Assembly (NCBI GenBank): GCA_036510575.1
Contig: DATCDR010000026.1
Coordinates: 1-13,444 of the forward strand
DNA length: 13,444 bases
Reading direction: 5' to 3'
Origin: DATCDR01 sp036510575
GTDB lineage: Bacteria; Actinomycetota; Acidimicrobiia; Acidimicrobiales; Bog-793
Part shown: positions 1 to 6,768 of the stretch, piece by piece
Numbering within the stretch: the first letter of the stretch is position 1
How the letters are laid out: each line of letters begins with the position of its first letter
Program-made: the position numbers and the translations under genes
Notes under the pieces: model-generated
Told to the model about the DNA's origin: nothing
Seen by the model: only the letters and a program-made list of their open reading frames with translations
Databases searched by the model: none

Positions 1-1051
1 TCAGGGCTTCACGGCACGAAGACGCTGCTCAGCCACGTGAGACCGTGTCAGGAAGGTGTTCCGTGGGGGGAACTTCGGCCTAACGGCGACGTCAATCCCT
101 ATGGCGTCGCTGTCGTACCAGCGAGCGAGGGCACGCTGGTAAAGGGCGACACGCTCGTTAGCAACTTCAACGATAAGGGGAACGTCCAGGGCACCGGAAC
201 GCCGATCACGCAGATCTCGCCCTCGGGAGTGGCGACAACCTCCTCGAAGATCGGTCCGTTGTCGACGAAGACATGCCCGGCGCGGTCGGGCTCACGACCG
301 CGCTCGCCGTGCTGAGTGGTGGCGGGTCGTCGTCGGGAGTCTGCCAGCTGGAAAGGGAGGTGCCCTCCCCAATCTCAACCCGGCTGGATGTCTCATCGTG
401 TTGAACAGCAGTGGTTCAGTCGCCGAGACCTGGTCGAATCCGAACATCGACGGCCCGTGGGACATGACCGCGGTGGCGACGAGCACCGGTGCCGACCTCT
501 TTGTTTCGAACTCCCTTAGCCGCCCGACGAGTAAGAAGGTCACTTCGCCGAGCGGGCTTTGCACGGTGGTCCGCGTTGATGTGTCCCTGGTCTCCGGCCA
601 TTTGCCGAAGATGATCAGCTCAACGGTTGTCGGAACGGACTGCCTCTGGAAGGCCAACAAGGCCGCATTCATTCAATCGCCGACTGGTGTGGCCCTTGGG
701 CACAACGGCACGCTCTATGTCGCTGAGACCGTCGACAGTCACATCACCGCGATTCCGAATGCGCTGTCACGCACGACCGCAGTGAAGGACACGACGAGCA
801 CCCTCACGACGGGTGGGTCGCTGAACGGCCCGCTCGGGCTTGTCGTTGCGCCAAACGGTGATCTCATTGCGATGAACGGCAACGACGGCAACGCCGTCGA
901 GATCACGACCGCTGGCCGTCAGATCGCAACGGTCACGTTGGTAAAGAACGGGGCAGGCGATCTGTTCGGCGCCGCGATCGCGCCGAATGGCCGCGGATTG
1001 CTGTTTGTAAACGACGGTACAAACGCGCTCGATCTCGTAACTGTGAGGTAG
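1..1051 (+). pseudogene. Beta-propeller-like protein, 5' end missing, interrupted by two apparent -1 frameshifts
   Basis: No function is assigned. The reading runs from the window edge in frame 1 (NGDVNPYGVAVVP, then VSNFN and ISPSG stretches) to about base 278. It continues in frame 3 (PGAVGLTTALAVL, 276-318) and then in frame 2 from about 320 to the TAG at 1049-1051 (AGCLIVLNSSG, GPWDMTA, SPTGVALGHNGTLYVAE, GPLGLVVAPNGDL). Repeated 'G-hydrophobic-NG-L' units suggest NHL/SMP-30-like propeller blades, typical of secreted proteins. Joining the three frames gives one continuous protein of the expected style, so two single-base losses near 278-281 and 320-326 are inferred. The longest intact piece alone (398-1051, 217 residues) begins in mid-fold and is not a credible start. 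It is either a decaying gene or two assembly errors. The propeller call rests on pattern recognition. Confidence 0.65.
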
Positions 1052-1152
1052 TACCAGGACGCTGTACTGGCGTAGTCCACCTCCGCTGAGCAGACTCCAA
1101 AGACGGATCCGGCACTCGCCGTCGCGGGTGGCTATTCGGTGGACGGATCTGC

Positions 1153-1157
1153 GAGGA
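1153..1157 (+). promoter_or_regulatory. Ribosome binding site of the CNB-TrxR-like gene
   Basis: GAGGA lies 7 bases before the ATG at 1165 and supports this start. The 113 bases between the preceding stop and this ATG show no convincing promoter hexamers. Confidence 0.5.
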
Positions 1158-1164
1158 TGCGCGC

Positions 1165-2850
1165 ATGACCAACACCGGCTCCCCACTCAATCGCGACGGT
1201 GCGATCGACCTTCCCGATGGCGCATCTGGGACGCTCGATGCTCGGTCGTTGCAGGAACTCGCGGCGTTCGGGGAAGAGCGGGTCGTAGCAGCGGGCGATG
1301 TCTTGTATCGCCCGGGCGACGAGTTCATTGAATTTCTGGTGGTGCTCGAGGGCACCGTCGACGTCATTCGGCCTGATGTCGAGGGCGAGTCCTTGATCAC
1401 GACTCATGGCGCGGGGCGTTTCGTCGGCGAGCTGAACCTGGTGACGGGGCAGCGTGCCTACCTCATGGCCCGAGTGAGTCAGCCGGGCCGAGTTCTTGCG
1501 ATACCGGCGCTCGAGTTCCGACGGCTGATGCACGGACGGCCGGAGATCGCCGCCACGATATTCGCTGCACTCATCGCGCGGCGTGAACTGTTGCAAGCGG
1601 GCGAGGGTGCGCTCGCGATACGGATCGTCGGGTCTCGATTCTCCGCTGACGCAATGGCGCTTCGGTCCTTCGCGGCGCGAGCCCGTATTCCTCACACGTG
1701 GATCGATATTGAGGACGACGACGACGTCGACACGCTGCTCGCAGGAGTGGGGTTCCAGACGAGCGATACGCCGATCGTGATCACGACGACCGGGGTACTG
1801 CGTCATCCGACGTCTGGTGACTTCGCCGAGCATCTCGGGCTCACGTTCCATCAAACCCCCGGTTACCTGTTCGATCTCGTGGTCGTGGGGAGTGGTCCCT
1901 CGGGGCTCGCGGCCTCGGTTTACGGCGCGTCCGAGGGGCTCGACACGATCTCACTCGACGCGGTAGCAGTTGGTGGGCAGGCTGGTGCTAGCTCGCGAAT
2001 CGAGAACTACATGGGCTTTCCTCAGGGGATCTCGGGTGAGGACCTCGCGGCGCGCGCCGCAATCCAATCTGAGCGCCTAGGGGCCCGTTTGTACGCGCCC
2101 TGCGTCGCTACAGGTCTGCGAGCCGAGGATGGGTTTCAGGTCATCGAGCTTGCCGACGGCAGCGAGATCCCCGCCCGCGCAGTGATCGTGGCGTCGGGTG
2201 CTCGATACCGGCGCCTCGCGGTGCCAGATCTCGAGCACTTCGAAGGCGTTGGCGTCTACTACGCCGCTACCGACCTCGAGGCGCGGATCTGCACCGATCT
2301 ACCAGTTGTCGTAATCGGCGGTGGAAACTCCGCTGGACAGGCCGCGATCTATCTCGCGGGTCGAGCGAGCCACGTTTCGCTCGTGATCCGAAGCGGCGAC
2401 CTCGCTCGCACGATGTCGCAGTACCTCATAGAGCGGATCGACGCCGATCCGAACATTGGCGTGCTCCCAGACACCGAAGTGCGTGAGCTAACAGGTGCTG
2501 GTCGCCTCGAGCACCTCACGCTCGAACACGTGCCCACAGCCAAGCGTCGGACTGTCGCTTGTTCGGGACTGTTCTGCTTCATCGGCGCCGAGCCGGCAAC
2601 CTCGTGGCTCGGTGACGTGCTCGAACGGGACTCGAAGGGCTTCATCGTCACTGACCGATCGCTGCCGGATTCCATCGCCAGCGGACCGCGATTTGTGACG
2701 CGGACTCCACTGCCGTTCGAAACCTCGGTGCCAGGAGTCTTCGCGGTCGGCGATGTGCGGAGCGGTTCGATGAAACGGGTAGCTGCCGCAGTCGGCGAAG
2801 GGTCGAGCGCGGTGCGCTCCGTCCACGAGTATCTCACCTTCACGGTCTGA
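1165..2850 (+). CDS. Cyclic-nucleotide-binding-like domain fused to a thioredoxin-reductase-like FAD/NAD(P)H oxidoreductase lacking the CxxC
   Basis: 561 residues. Residues about 20-140 resemble a CRP/CNB beta-barrel (YRPGDEFIEFLVVLEGTVDVI; FVGELN at 86-91). Residues about 153-230 look like a redoxin-type fold with the cis-Pro context (DTPIVI) but no cysteines. From about 235 there is a low-molecular-weight thioredoxin-reductase fold: FAD motif GSGPSG (242-247), GGQAG, NAD(P)-binding GGGNSAGQAA (385-394) and the C-terminal FAD motif GVFAVGDV (524-531). Where classical TrxR has CATC, this protein reads YYAATDLEA, so it cannot do dithiol exchange in the usual way. Fused CNB-TrxR-like proteins are a known architecture; their substrate is unclear to me. 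The CNB cassette also departs from the classical cAMP signature, so the ligand is uncertain. The ATG is supported by GAGGA at 1153-1157. The gene appears monocistronic. Confidence 0.9.
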   Translation: MTNTGSPLNRDGAIDLPDGASGTLDARSLQELAAFGEERVVAAGDVLYRPGDEFIEFLVVLEGTVDVIRPDVEGESLITTHGAGRFVGELNLVTGQRAYLMARVSQPGRVLAIPALEFRRLMHGRPEIAATIFAALIARRELLQAGEGALAIRIVGSRFSADAMALRSFAARARIPHTWIDIEDDDDVDTLLAGVGFQTSDTPIVITTTGVLRHPTSGDFAEHLGLTFHQTPGYLFDLVVVGSGPSGLAASVYGASEGLDTISLDAVAVGGQAGASSRIENYMGFPQGISGEDLAARAAIQSERLGARLYAPCVATGLRAEDGFQVIELADGSEIPARAVIVASGARYRRLAVPDLEHFEGVGVYYAATDLEARICTDLPVVVIGGGNSAGQAAIYLAGRASHVSLVIRSGDLARTMSQYLIERIDADPNIGVLPDTEVRELTGAGRLEHLTLEHVPTAKRRTVACSGLFCFIGAEPATSWLGDVLERDSKGFIVTDRSLPDSIASGPRFVTRTPLPFETSVPGVFAVGDVRSGSMKRVAAAVGEGSSAVRSVHEYLTFTV

Positions 2851-3291
2851 GCTCGGGACCTGTTACCTCGTTCGTCCGTCGATTCCAGATTTTTCCTAGT
2901 GTGCGGTTTCGAGGCGCGTGTGCAGCGCGTACGTGCCGGTCCGGGCGACTGAGTTGCCGCTGACCTCCTCAGGGTATGGGGCAGTTCACACCCGCTGTTG
3001 GCGACCTCTGATGATTTCGGCGAAGTGGAAAGCATGAGGCCGAAAAGCGCGGCGAAGGTGAGATCGACAACGGCCGCCCCATTTCCGCGAAACGTCGCGA
3101 ACAATCCACCCACGAATCGCCTCCCAGAGACTGGGCTCAACAAGATGCAGCGTGATAGCCATAGAATCGGTGATGGCAGGTGTATCGGACTTTCGAGAAG
3201 ACCGGTGCCTACATCCGTCAAGTTGAGCGAGCCACTTGGGTGGAGAAGCGGACTGAGATCCAGTCCGAGTCGAGAGCAGCAAGAGGTCTTC
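2851..3291. other. Non-coding stretch and thi-operon leader
   Basis: 441 bases without a credible gene; open frames on both strands here lack a ribosome site and a coding look. A TAGAAT box at 3162-3167 could be a -10 element, but no good -35 is visible. A perfect 6-bp inverted repeat, CGGACT/AGTCCG with a 7-base loop (3249-3267), sits just before the riboswitch. One minus-strand frame around 2990-3150 reads like a membrane segment (FVGGLFATF, LTFAALFGLML), possibly a remnant or chance. Confidence 0.4.
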
Positions 3292-3382
3292 ACACGGGAG
3301 TCCGGTTCCACCGGGCTGAGAGGGGAGCTGAAAGCTTCCGACCGTTTCACCTGATCCGGGTCATGCCGGCGGAGGGAGTTCG
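3292..3382 (+). ncRNA. TPP riboswitch (THI element) of the thiE operon
   Basis: The conserved core is present. P2 is ACGG pairing with CCGT and P3 is CCGG pairing with CCGG. The CTGAGA thi-box core is followed by a GGGAGCT/AGCTTCC arm. The 3' block at 3349-3378 begins ACCTGATCCGGG and ends CCGGCGGAGGGAG (P4/P5). The final GGAGGGAG (3371-3378) is also the Shine-Dalgarno for the TTG start at 3385, 6 bases away. There is no terminator hairpin before the gene, so control is inferred to be translational: TPP binding would lock the SD into P4/P1. A long P1 is not obvious. Boundaries are approximate. Confidence 0.95.
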
Positions 3383-3384
3383 AA

Positions 3385-4002
3385 TTGTTAGGCCGCCTCC
3401 ACGTAATCACCGACAACCGGTTCGGCCGCGACCCTCGCTTGGCCGTCCCGGTAGCGCTCGACGGAGGAGCCGACGTCATCCAGGTGCGCGTCAAGGGCTG
3501 GACGGACCGCCGCCTGCTCGAACTGACCGAACAGGTCGTCGCCTGGTGCGAGCAGTACGGAGCGGCGTGCATCGTCAACGACCGGGTCGATGTTGCTCTC
3601 GCTTCTCGAGCCGGAGGCGTCCACCTGGGAGCGGACGATCTGCCGGTGTCTGTGGCGCGCCGTCTTCTCGGTTCTCAGGCCTTCGTCGGCGGGACTGCTC
3701 GTGACGCTGCAACGGCGCGGGCTCTGGTCGCCGCAGGCGCCACATACCTTGGCGTCGGTCCATGCTTTGCCACCGTCACCAAGGCAGGGTTGCCCGACCC
3801 GATCGGCCTAGCAGGTGTGGCTGCGGTGGCCGTCGCCGTTGACGTTCCCATTATCGCAATCGGGGGCATCCGGGTCGGCCAGATCGCCGAGCTGCGAGCA
3901 GCCGGCGCTTACGGGGTAGCCGTAGTCGACGCAGTTTCTGGAGCCGACGATCAAGCCGGCGCTGTTCGGGATCTGAGTCGAGCACTGGCGAGTATCCCGT
4001 GA
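3385..4002 (+). CDS. thiE: Thiamine phosphate synthase
   Basis: Joins HMP pyrophosphate and carboxythiazole phosphate to give thiamine monophosphate in the cytoplasm. 205 residues, normal length, TIM-barrel family. Visible motifs are QVRVK (33-37, the pyrophosphate-contact QLRxK position), NDR (65-67), GVHLG (78-82), GGTARD (102-107, the actinobacterial version of the GxSxH loop), GPCFATVTK (125-133) and AIGGI (158-162). The start is a TTG chosen because the riboswitch SD GGAGGGAG lies 6 bases upstream and the protein then opens with the family's LHVITD strand. It is the first gene of the operon. Its TGA overlaps the thiO GTG by 4 bases. Retention of all key motifs makes this the likely true ThiE of the two paralogues here. 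Confidence 0.93.
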   Translation: MLGRLHVITDNRFGRDPRLAVPVALDGGADVIQVRVKGWTDRRLLELTEQVVAWCEQYGAACIVNDRVDVALASRAGGVHLGADDLPVSVARRLLGSQAFVGGTARDAATARALVAAGATYLGVGPCFATVTKAGLPDPIGLAGVAAVAVAVDVPIIAIGGIRVGQIAELRAAGAYGVAVVDAVSGADDQAGAVRDLSRALASIP

Positions 4003-5144
4003 CGGGCGAGTTGCGCCTCGATTACCCCGACGTACTCGTGGTGGGAGCTGGGGTAATCGGTATGGCGGTGGCGTGGCAAGCCGCGTCAGCGGGGCTTTCG
4101 GTGGTCGTCTGCGATCCCGACCCGGGTCGAGCCGCGTCGTGGGCGGCCGCAGGCATGCTTGCACCGATCACGGAAGCGTCGCTCGTCGAGGCGCCAGGGA
4201 CGGCGCTCAGGCTCGTCTCAGCCCGAATGTGGCCAGAGTTCGCCGCACGACTCCACGACGAGACCGGGGTAGACGTCGGGCTGCGTGACGAGGGAACGCT
4301 CGCCATCGCGTTCGACGACGACGACCGCCGCCACCTCGAAGAGCTGGCCGGGGTCCATCGTCTCCTTGAGCTGGAGAGCGAATGGCTTGGTGCCAGCGAC
4401 TGCCGCGCTTTAGAGCCTTTGCTCAGCCCTCGAATCCGGGGTGGTCTGCGGGTTGCGGGCGACTGGCAGGTTGACAATCGGGCGCTCGTTGCCGCCCTGA
4501 TCGCGGCGATGACCGCTCGCGGCGTCGATGTTCGCGGTTGCTCGGTTCGTACTCTGACGGGAAGTGAGGACAGGATCACCGGTGCCGAGCTCGACGATGG
4601 CAGTATCGTCGTCGCCCATGCCGTAGTGGTTGCGGCCGGCCCATGGTCTCCTGCGATCGCCGGATTGCCCGACGCGGCCCGGCCTCCGGTCCGTCCTGTA
4701 AAAGGCGACATCATTCGCCTGCTCGGGAACGCTGAAGATCCGATCTTGACCCGGTCGATTCGGGCTGGCGTCCGTGGAAAGGACGTCTACCTGGTGCCTA
4801 GGCACAACGGCGAGGTGGTGATCGGCGCGTCCGTCGAGGAGGCAGGCTTTTCCACCGCGGTGCGCGCCGGCGCGGTTTTCGAGTTGTTGCAGGCCGCGGT
4901 AGCTGTCGTGCCTGCCGTGGCCGAGCTCGAGCTCGTCGAGTCCATCGCGCGGCTTCGCCCGGCAAGTCCTGACAATCTGCCCATCCTTGGCAGCACCTCG
5001 GTACCGGGATTAGTGCTTGCCACCGGTCATCATCGCAACGGGGTGCTGCTCACTCCCGTCACCGCCGAGGCGATTACGGCCGTGCTCTGTGGGCTTGAGC
5101 TCCCGGAAGTGGCTGCTCCGTTCACTCTGGCCAGGTTCACGTGA
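3999..5144 (+). CDS. thiO: Glycine oxidase ThiO (FAD-dependent)
   Basis: Oxidises glycine to iminoacetate (dehydroglycine), the ThiG substrate for thiazole formation. 381 residues, usual size for ThiO of the DAO family. The N-terminal dinucleotide-binding motif is GAGVIG (16-21), followed by SWAAAGMLAP (47-56), the family hallmark after the ADP-binding fold. Further along are DWQVDNRAL, VVAAGPWS, the RPVKGDIIRL strand, YLVPRHNGEVVIGAS and the C-terminal GHHRNGVLLTPVTA, where FAD and substrate are closed in. The GTG start lies inside the thiE stop (GTGA, 3999-4002) with no strong SD, which implies translational coupling. Adjacency to thiS and thiG supports ThiO over other amino acid oxidases. 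Confidence 0.93.
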   Translation: MTGELRLDYPDVLVVGAGVIGMAVAWQAASAGLSVVVCDPDPGRAASWAAAGMLAPITEASLVEAPGTALRLVSARMWPEFAARLHDETGVDVGLRDEGTLAIAFDDDDRRHLEELAGVHRLLELESEWLGASDCRALEPLLSPRIRGGLRVAGDWQVDNRALVAALIAAMTARGVDVRGCSVRTLTGSEDRITGAELDDGSIVVAHAVVVAAGPWSPAIAGLPDAARPPVRPVKGDIIRLLGNAEDPILTRSIRAGVRGKDVYLVPRHNGEVVIGASVEEAGFSTAVRAGAVFELLQAAVAVVPAVAELELVESIARLRPASPDNLPILGSTSVPGLVLATGHHRNGVLLTPVTAEAITAVLCGLELPEVAAPFTLARFT

Positions 5145-5347
5145 TCGATCTGATTCTGAACGGCGAACCCTGCCAGCTGGCAGATGGCGTCACAGTTGGC
5201 GCGGTAGTGGACGAACTCGGCCTCGGGCGGCGAGGTGTTGCTGTAGCGGTCAACGAAGAGGTAGTCCCGCGCAGCAGCTGGGACGGAACGTCGCTAGCGG
5301 ACGAGGACCGGGTAGAGATCCTGAGCGCCGTCCAAGGAGGTTGTTAG
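5141..5347 (+). CDS. thiS: Sulfur carrier protein ThiS, with an extra C-terminal Cys
   Basis: Ubiquitin-like carrier whose C-terminal Gly is normally adenylated by ThiF and turned into a thiocarboxylate that gives its sulfur to ThiG. 68 residues, starting MIDLILNGE, with VAVAVNEEVVPRSSW and the end DRVEILSAVQGGC. Family members I recall end in Gly-Gly; here a TGT codon (5342-5344) follows before TAG, so the diglycine is not terminal. It overlaps thiO by GTGA (5141-5144). The two Gly codons (GGA GGT) form the core of the thiG Shine-Dalgarno. Either the Cys is clipped off, the protein tolerates it, or this is a variant or sequence error. No thiF is in the window. Confidence 0.9.
   Translation: MIDLILNGEPCQLADGVTVGAVVDELGLGRRGVAVAVNEEVVPRSSWDGTSLADEDRVEILSAVQGGC
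5334..5341 (+). promoter_or_regulatory. thiG ribosome binding site embedded in the thiS Gly-Gly codons
   Basis: AAGGAGGT is a full-strength SD, 6 bases before the thiG ATG at 5348. It is made by the last codons of thiS (Q-G-G). The strong SD and ATG contrast with the weakly led GTG starts of the other downstream operon genes, so ThiG may be made in higher amount. Confidence 0.85.
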
Positions 5348-6118
5348 ATGGACGACCAGTTCGAGATAGCGGGCGTCACTTTCACGTCCCGGCTCATACT
5401 CGGCACCGGCGGTGTGCCAAGTATGACTGTGCTGGAGGAGGCCATCCGAGCGTCTGGTACCGAGATGGTCACTGTCGCCCTGCGCCGGGTAACCGCCGGC
5501 GTGCCCGGCTCGGTGCTCGACGTTTGTGACCGGACCGGAGTTCGGGTGCTTCCGAACACCGCCGGATGCTTCACCGCCCGAGACGCCGTCCGGACGGCGC
5601 TCGCAGCCAGGGACGCGTTCGAGACCGACTGGGTCAAGCTCGAGGTGATTGCCGACGACCGCACCCTGCTGCCCGATTCGATCGAACTGCTCGCAGCCGC
5701 CGAGCAGCTAGTCGGTTTGGGGTTCGTCGTGTTCCCGTACACCAACGACGACCCCGTGGTGGCGCTGCGTCTGGCCGAGGTCGGCTGCTCGGTGGTCATG
5801 CCGCTTGGCGCGCCGATCGGGAGCGGGATGGGGATCCGCAATCCGTACAACTTGGCGATCATCCGCGAGCAGGTTTCTATCCCAGTCATCCTCGACGCGG
5901 GGATCGGCACCGCGTCCGACGCTGTGCAAGCGATGGAACTTGGCTGTGACGGAGTGCTGATCGCCTCCGCGGTGACGAGAGCTCGTGACCCAGCTGCGAT
6001 GGCCGAGGCGATGGCACATGCCGTCCGAGCAGGGCGTCTGGCGTCCCAGGCGGGGCGGATCCCGCGCCGTTTGTATGCGCAGGCGAGCACCAGCATGGAC
6101 GGGCGTCCCGACTTGTGA
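5348..6118 (+). CDS. thiG: Thiazole synthase ThiG
   Basis: Condenses 1-deoxy-D-xylulose 5-phosphate, iminoacetate from ThiO and sulfur from ThiS thiocarboxylate into the thiazole phosphate. 256 residues, standard length. Seen: LILGTGG at the N-terminus, VALRRV (44-49), LPNTAGCFTA (68-77), DWVKLEV (94-100) with the Schiff-base lysine K97 (equivalent to K96 in Bacillus subtilis ThiG), PYTNDDP, GAPIGSGMGIRNP (154-166, phosphate binding), LDAGIGTASDA and GVLIASAV. It starts immediately after the thiS stop (TAG-ATG) behind a perfect SD. Its TGA overlaps the next gene's GTG by 4 bases. No truncation or missing catalytic residue was seen. Confidence 0.96.
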   Translation: MDDQFEIAGVTFTSRLILGTGGVPSMTVLEEAIRASGTEMVTVALRRVTAGVPGSVLDVCDRTGVRVLPNTAGCFTARDAVRTALAARDAFETDWVKLEVIADDRTLLPDSIELLAAAEQLVGLGFVVFPYTNDDPVVALRLAEVGCSVVMPLGAPIGSGMGIRNPYNLAIIREQVSIPVILDAGIGTASDAVQAMELGCDGVLIASAVTRARDPAAMAEAMAHAVRAGRLASQAGRIPRRLYAQASTSMDGRPDL

Positions 6119-6720
6119 TCGAGCGGCAGCCACCTGGTCTCCCTCCCCTCCTCGTAGTTACAGATGCTCACCAGACCGCCGGGCGGGCCCTGGTCGAGGT
6201 CGTGGGCGAGGCGATCTCGGGGGGCGCTCGTGCCGTGCTGTTGCGGGAGAAGGATCTGCCGCACGACGTGCGTGCTGAGCTCGCCCGGTCGCTCTACGCC
6301 CAATTGGAGGCGGTCGGCGGAGTGCTCCTCGTCGGGTCAGATCCGACCCTGCTCGCCCACGGAGTTCACCTCGCAGCGGCCGATCTGGCTCCGGCAGGGA
6401 CTTCTCGACTGCTCGGGCGATCGTGTCACAGCAGGGACGACGTAGCGCGCGCCGAGGCCGAGGGGTGCTCGTATGCCACGTTGTCACCCATGTTCGCGTC
6501 CGCTTCCAAACCCGGCTACGGGCCGGCACTCGCGCTCAGCTCGCTCTACGCGCTTCCACTGCCCACCTTCGCGCTTGGGGGAGTCGATGCCACGAACGCG
6601 GCTGAGTGCCTCGCTAGTGGGGCGAGGGGGGTCGCGGTGATGGGAGCGATCATGCGCGCCGCTGATCCCGCCGCTGTCACAGCAGATATCCTCAAGGCGG
6701 TCGGCGCGGCGCTCGGGTGA
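6115..6720 (+). CDS. Second ThiE/TenI-family protein (divergent thiamine phosphate synthase or thiazole tautomerase)
   Basis: 201 residues of the ThiE/TenI TIM-barrel family. Seen: LREK (43-46), GVHL (83-86), SCHS (103-106, the SxH loop), SPMFASASKPGYGP (124-137) and ALGGV (153-157). The NDR motif that in ThiE helps hold Mg-pyrophosphate is replaced by LLVGSDPTLL (71-80). The first operon gene keeps NDR, so this copy may act as a TenI-like thiazole tautomerase, making the aromatic carboxythiazole that ThiE uses, or as a ThiE with different kinetics. The context directly after thiG fits TenI. GTG start in a GTGA overlap (6115-6118), without a clear SD. Last gene of the operon. Confidence 0.8.
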   Translation: MIERQPPGLPPLLVVTDAHQTAGRALVEVVGEAISGGARAVLLREKDLPHDVRAELARSLYAQLEAVGGVLLVGSDPTLLAHGVHLAAADLAPAGTSRLLGRSCHSRDDVARAEAEGCSYATLSPMFASASKPGYGPALALSSLYALPLPTFALGGVDATNAAECLASGARGVAVMGAIMRAADPAAVTADILKAVGAALG

Positions 6721-6735
6721 CACCGTAGGTTCATC

Positions 6736-6757
6736 GAGGCTCCGCCAGGAGCACCTC
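6736..6757. terminator. Possible bidirectional hairpin between convergent genes
   Basis: GAGGCTCC, loop GCCA, GGAGCACCTC: a GCTCC/GGAGC stem extended by GAG/CTC across a 2-base bulge. It lies in the 48-base gap between the thi operon and the convergent permease gene. There is no T-tract, so this is a weak call. Confidence 0.3.
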
Positions 6758-6768
6758 GTGCGTAGAGC

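Noticed and set aside
2851..3291. Search for tRNA or other small RNA genes in the gap
   Set aside because: No cloverleaf, no T-loop GGTTCGAATCC-type segment and no CCA-ready acceptor pairing was found by eye.
2349..3578. Long minus-strand open frame (409 codons)
   Set aside because: It lies antisense to the reductase 3' end, the thi leader and riboswitch and the start of thiE. Its composition is Ser/Arg-rich shadow coding and it has no start signal.
4022..4714. Minus-strand open frame of 230 codons opposite thiO
   Set aside because: Ser/Arg-rich shadow of a well-conserved flavoenzyme gene.
5344..6303. Minus-strand open frame of 319 codons opposite thiG
   Set aside because: The plus strand carries intact thiG with its catalytic lysine and all motifs; the minus frame is Ser/Thr/Ala shadow.
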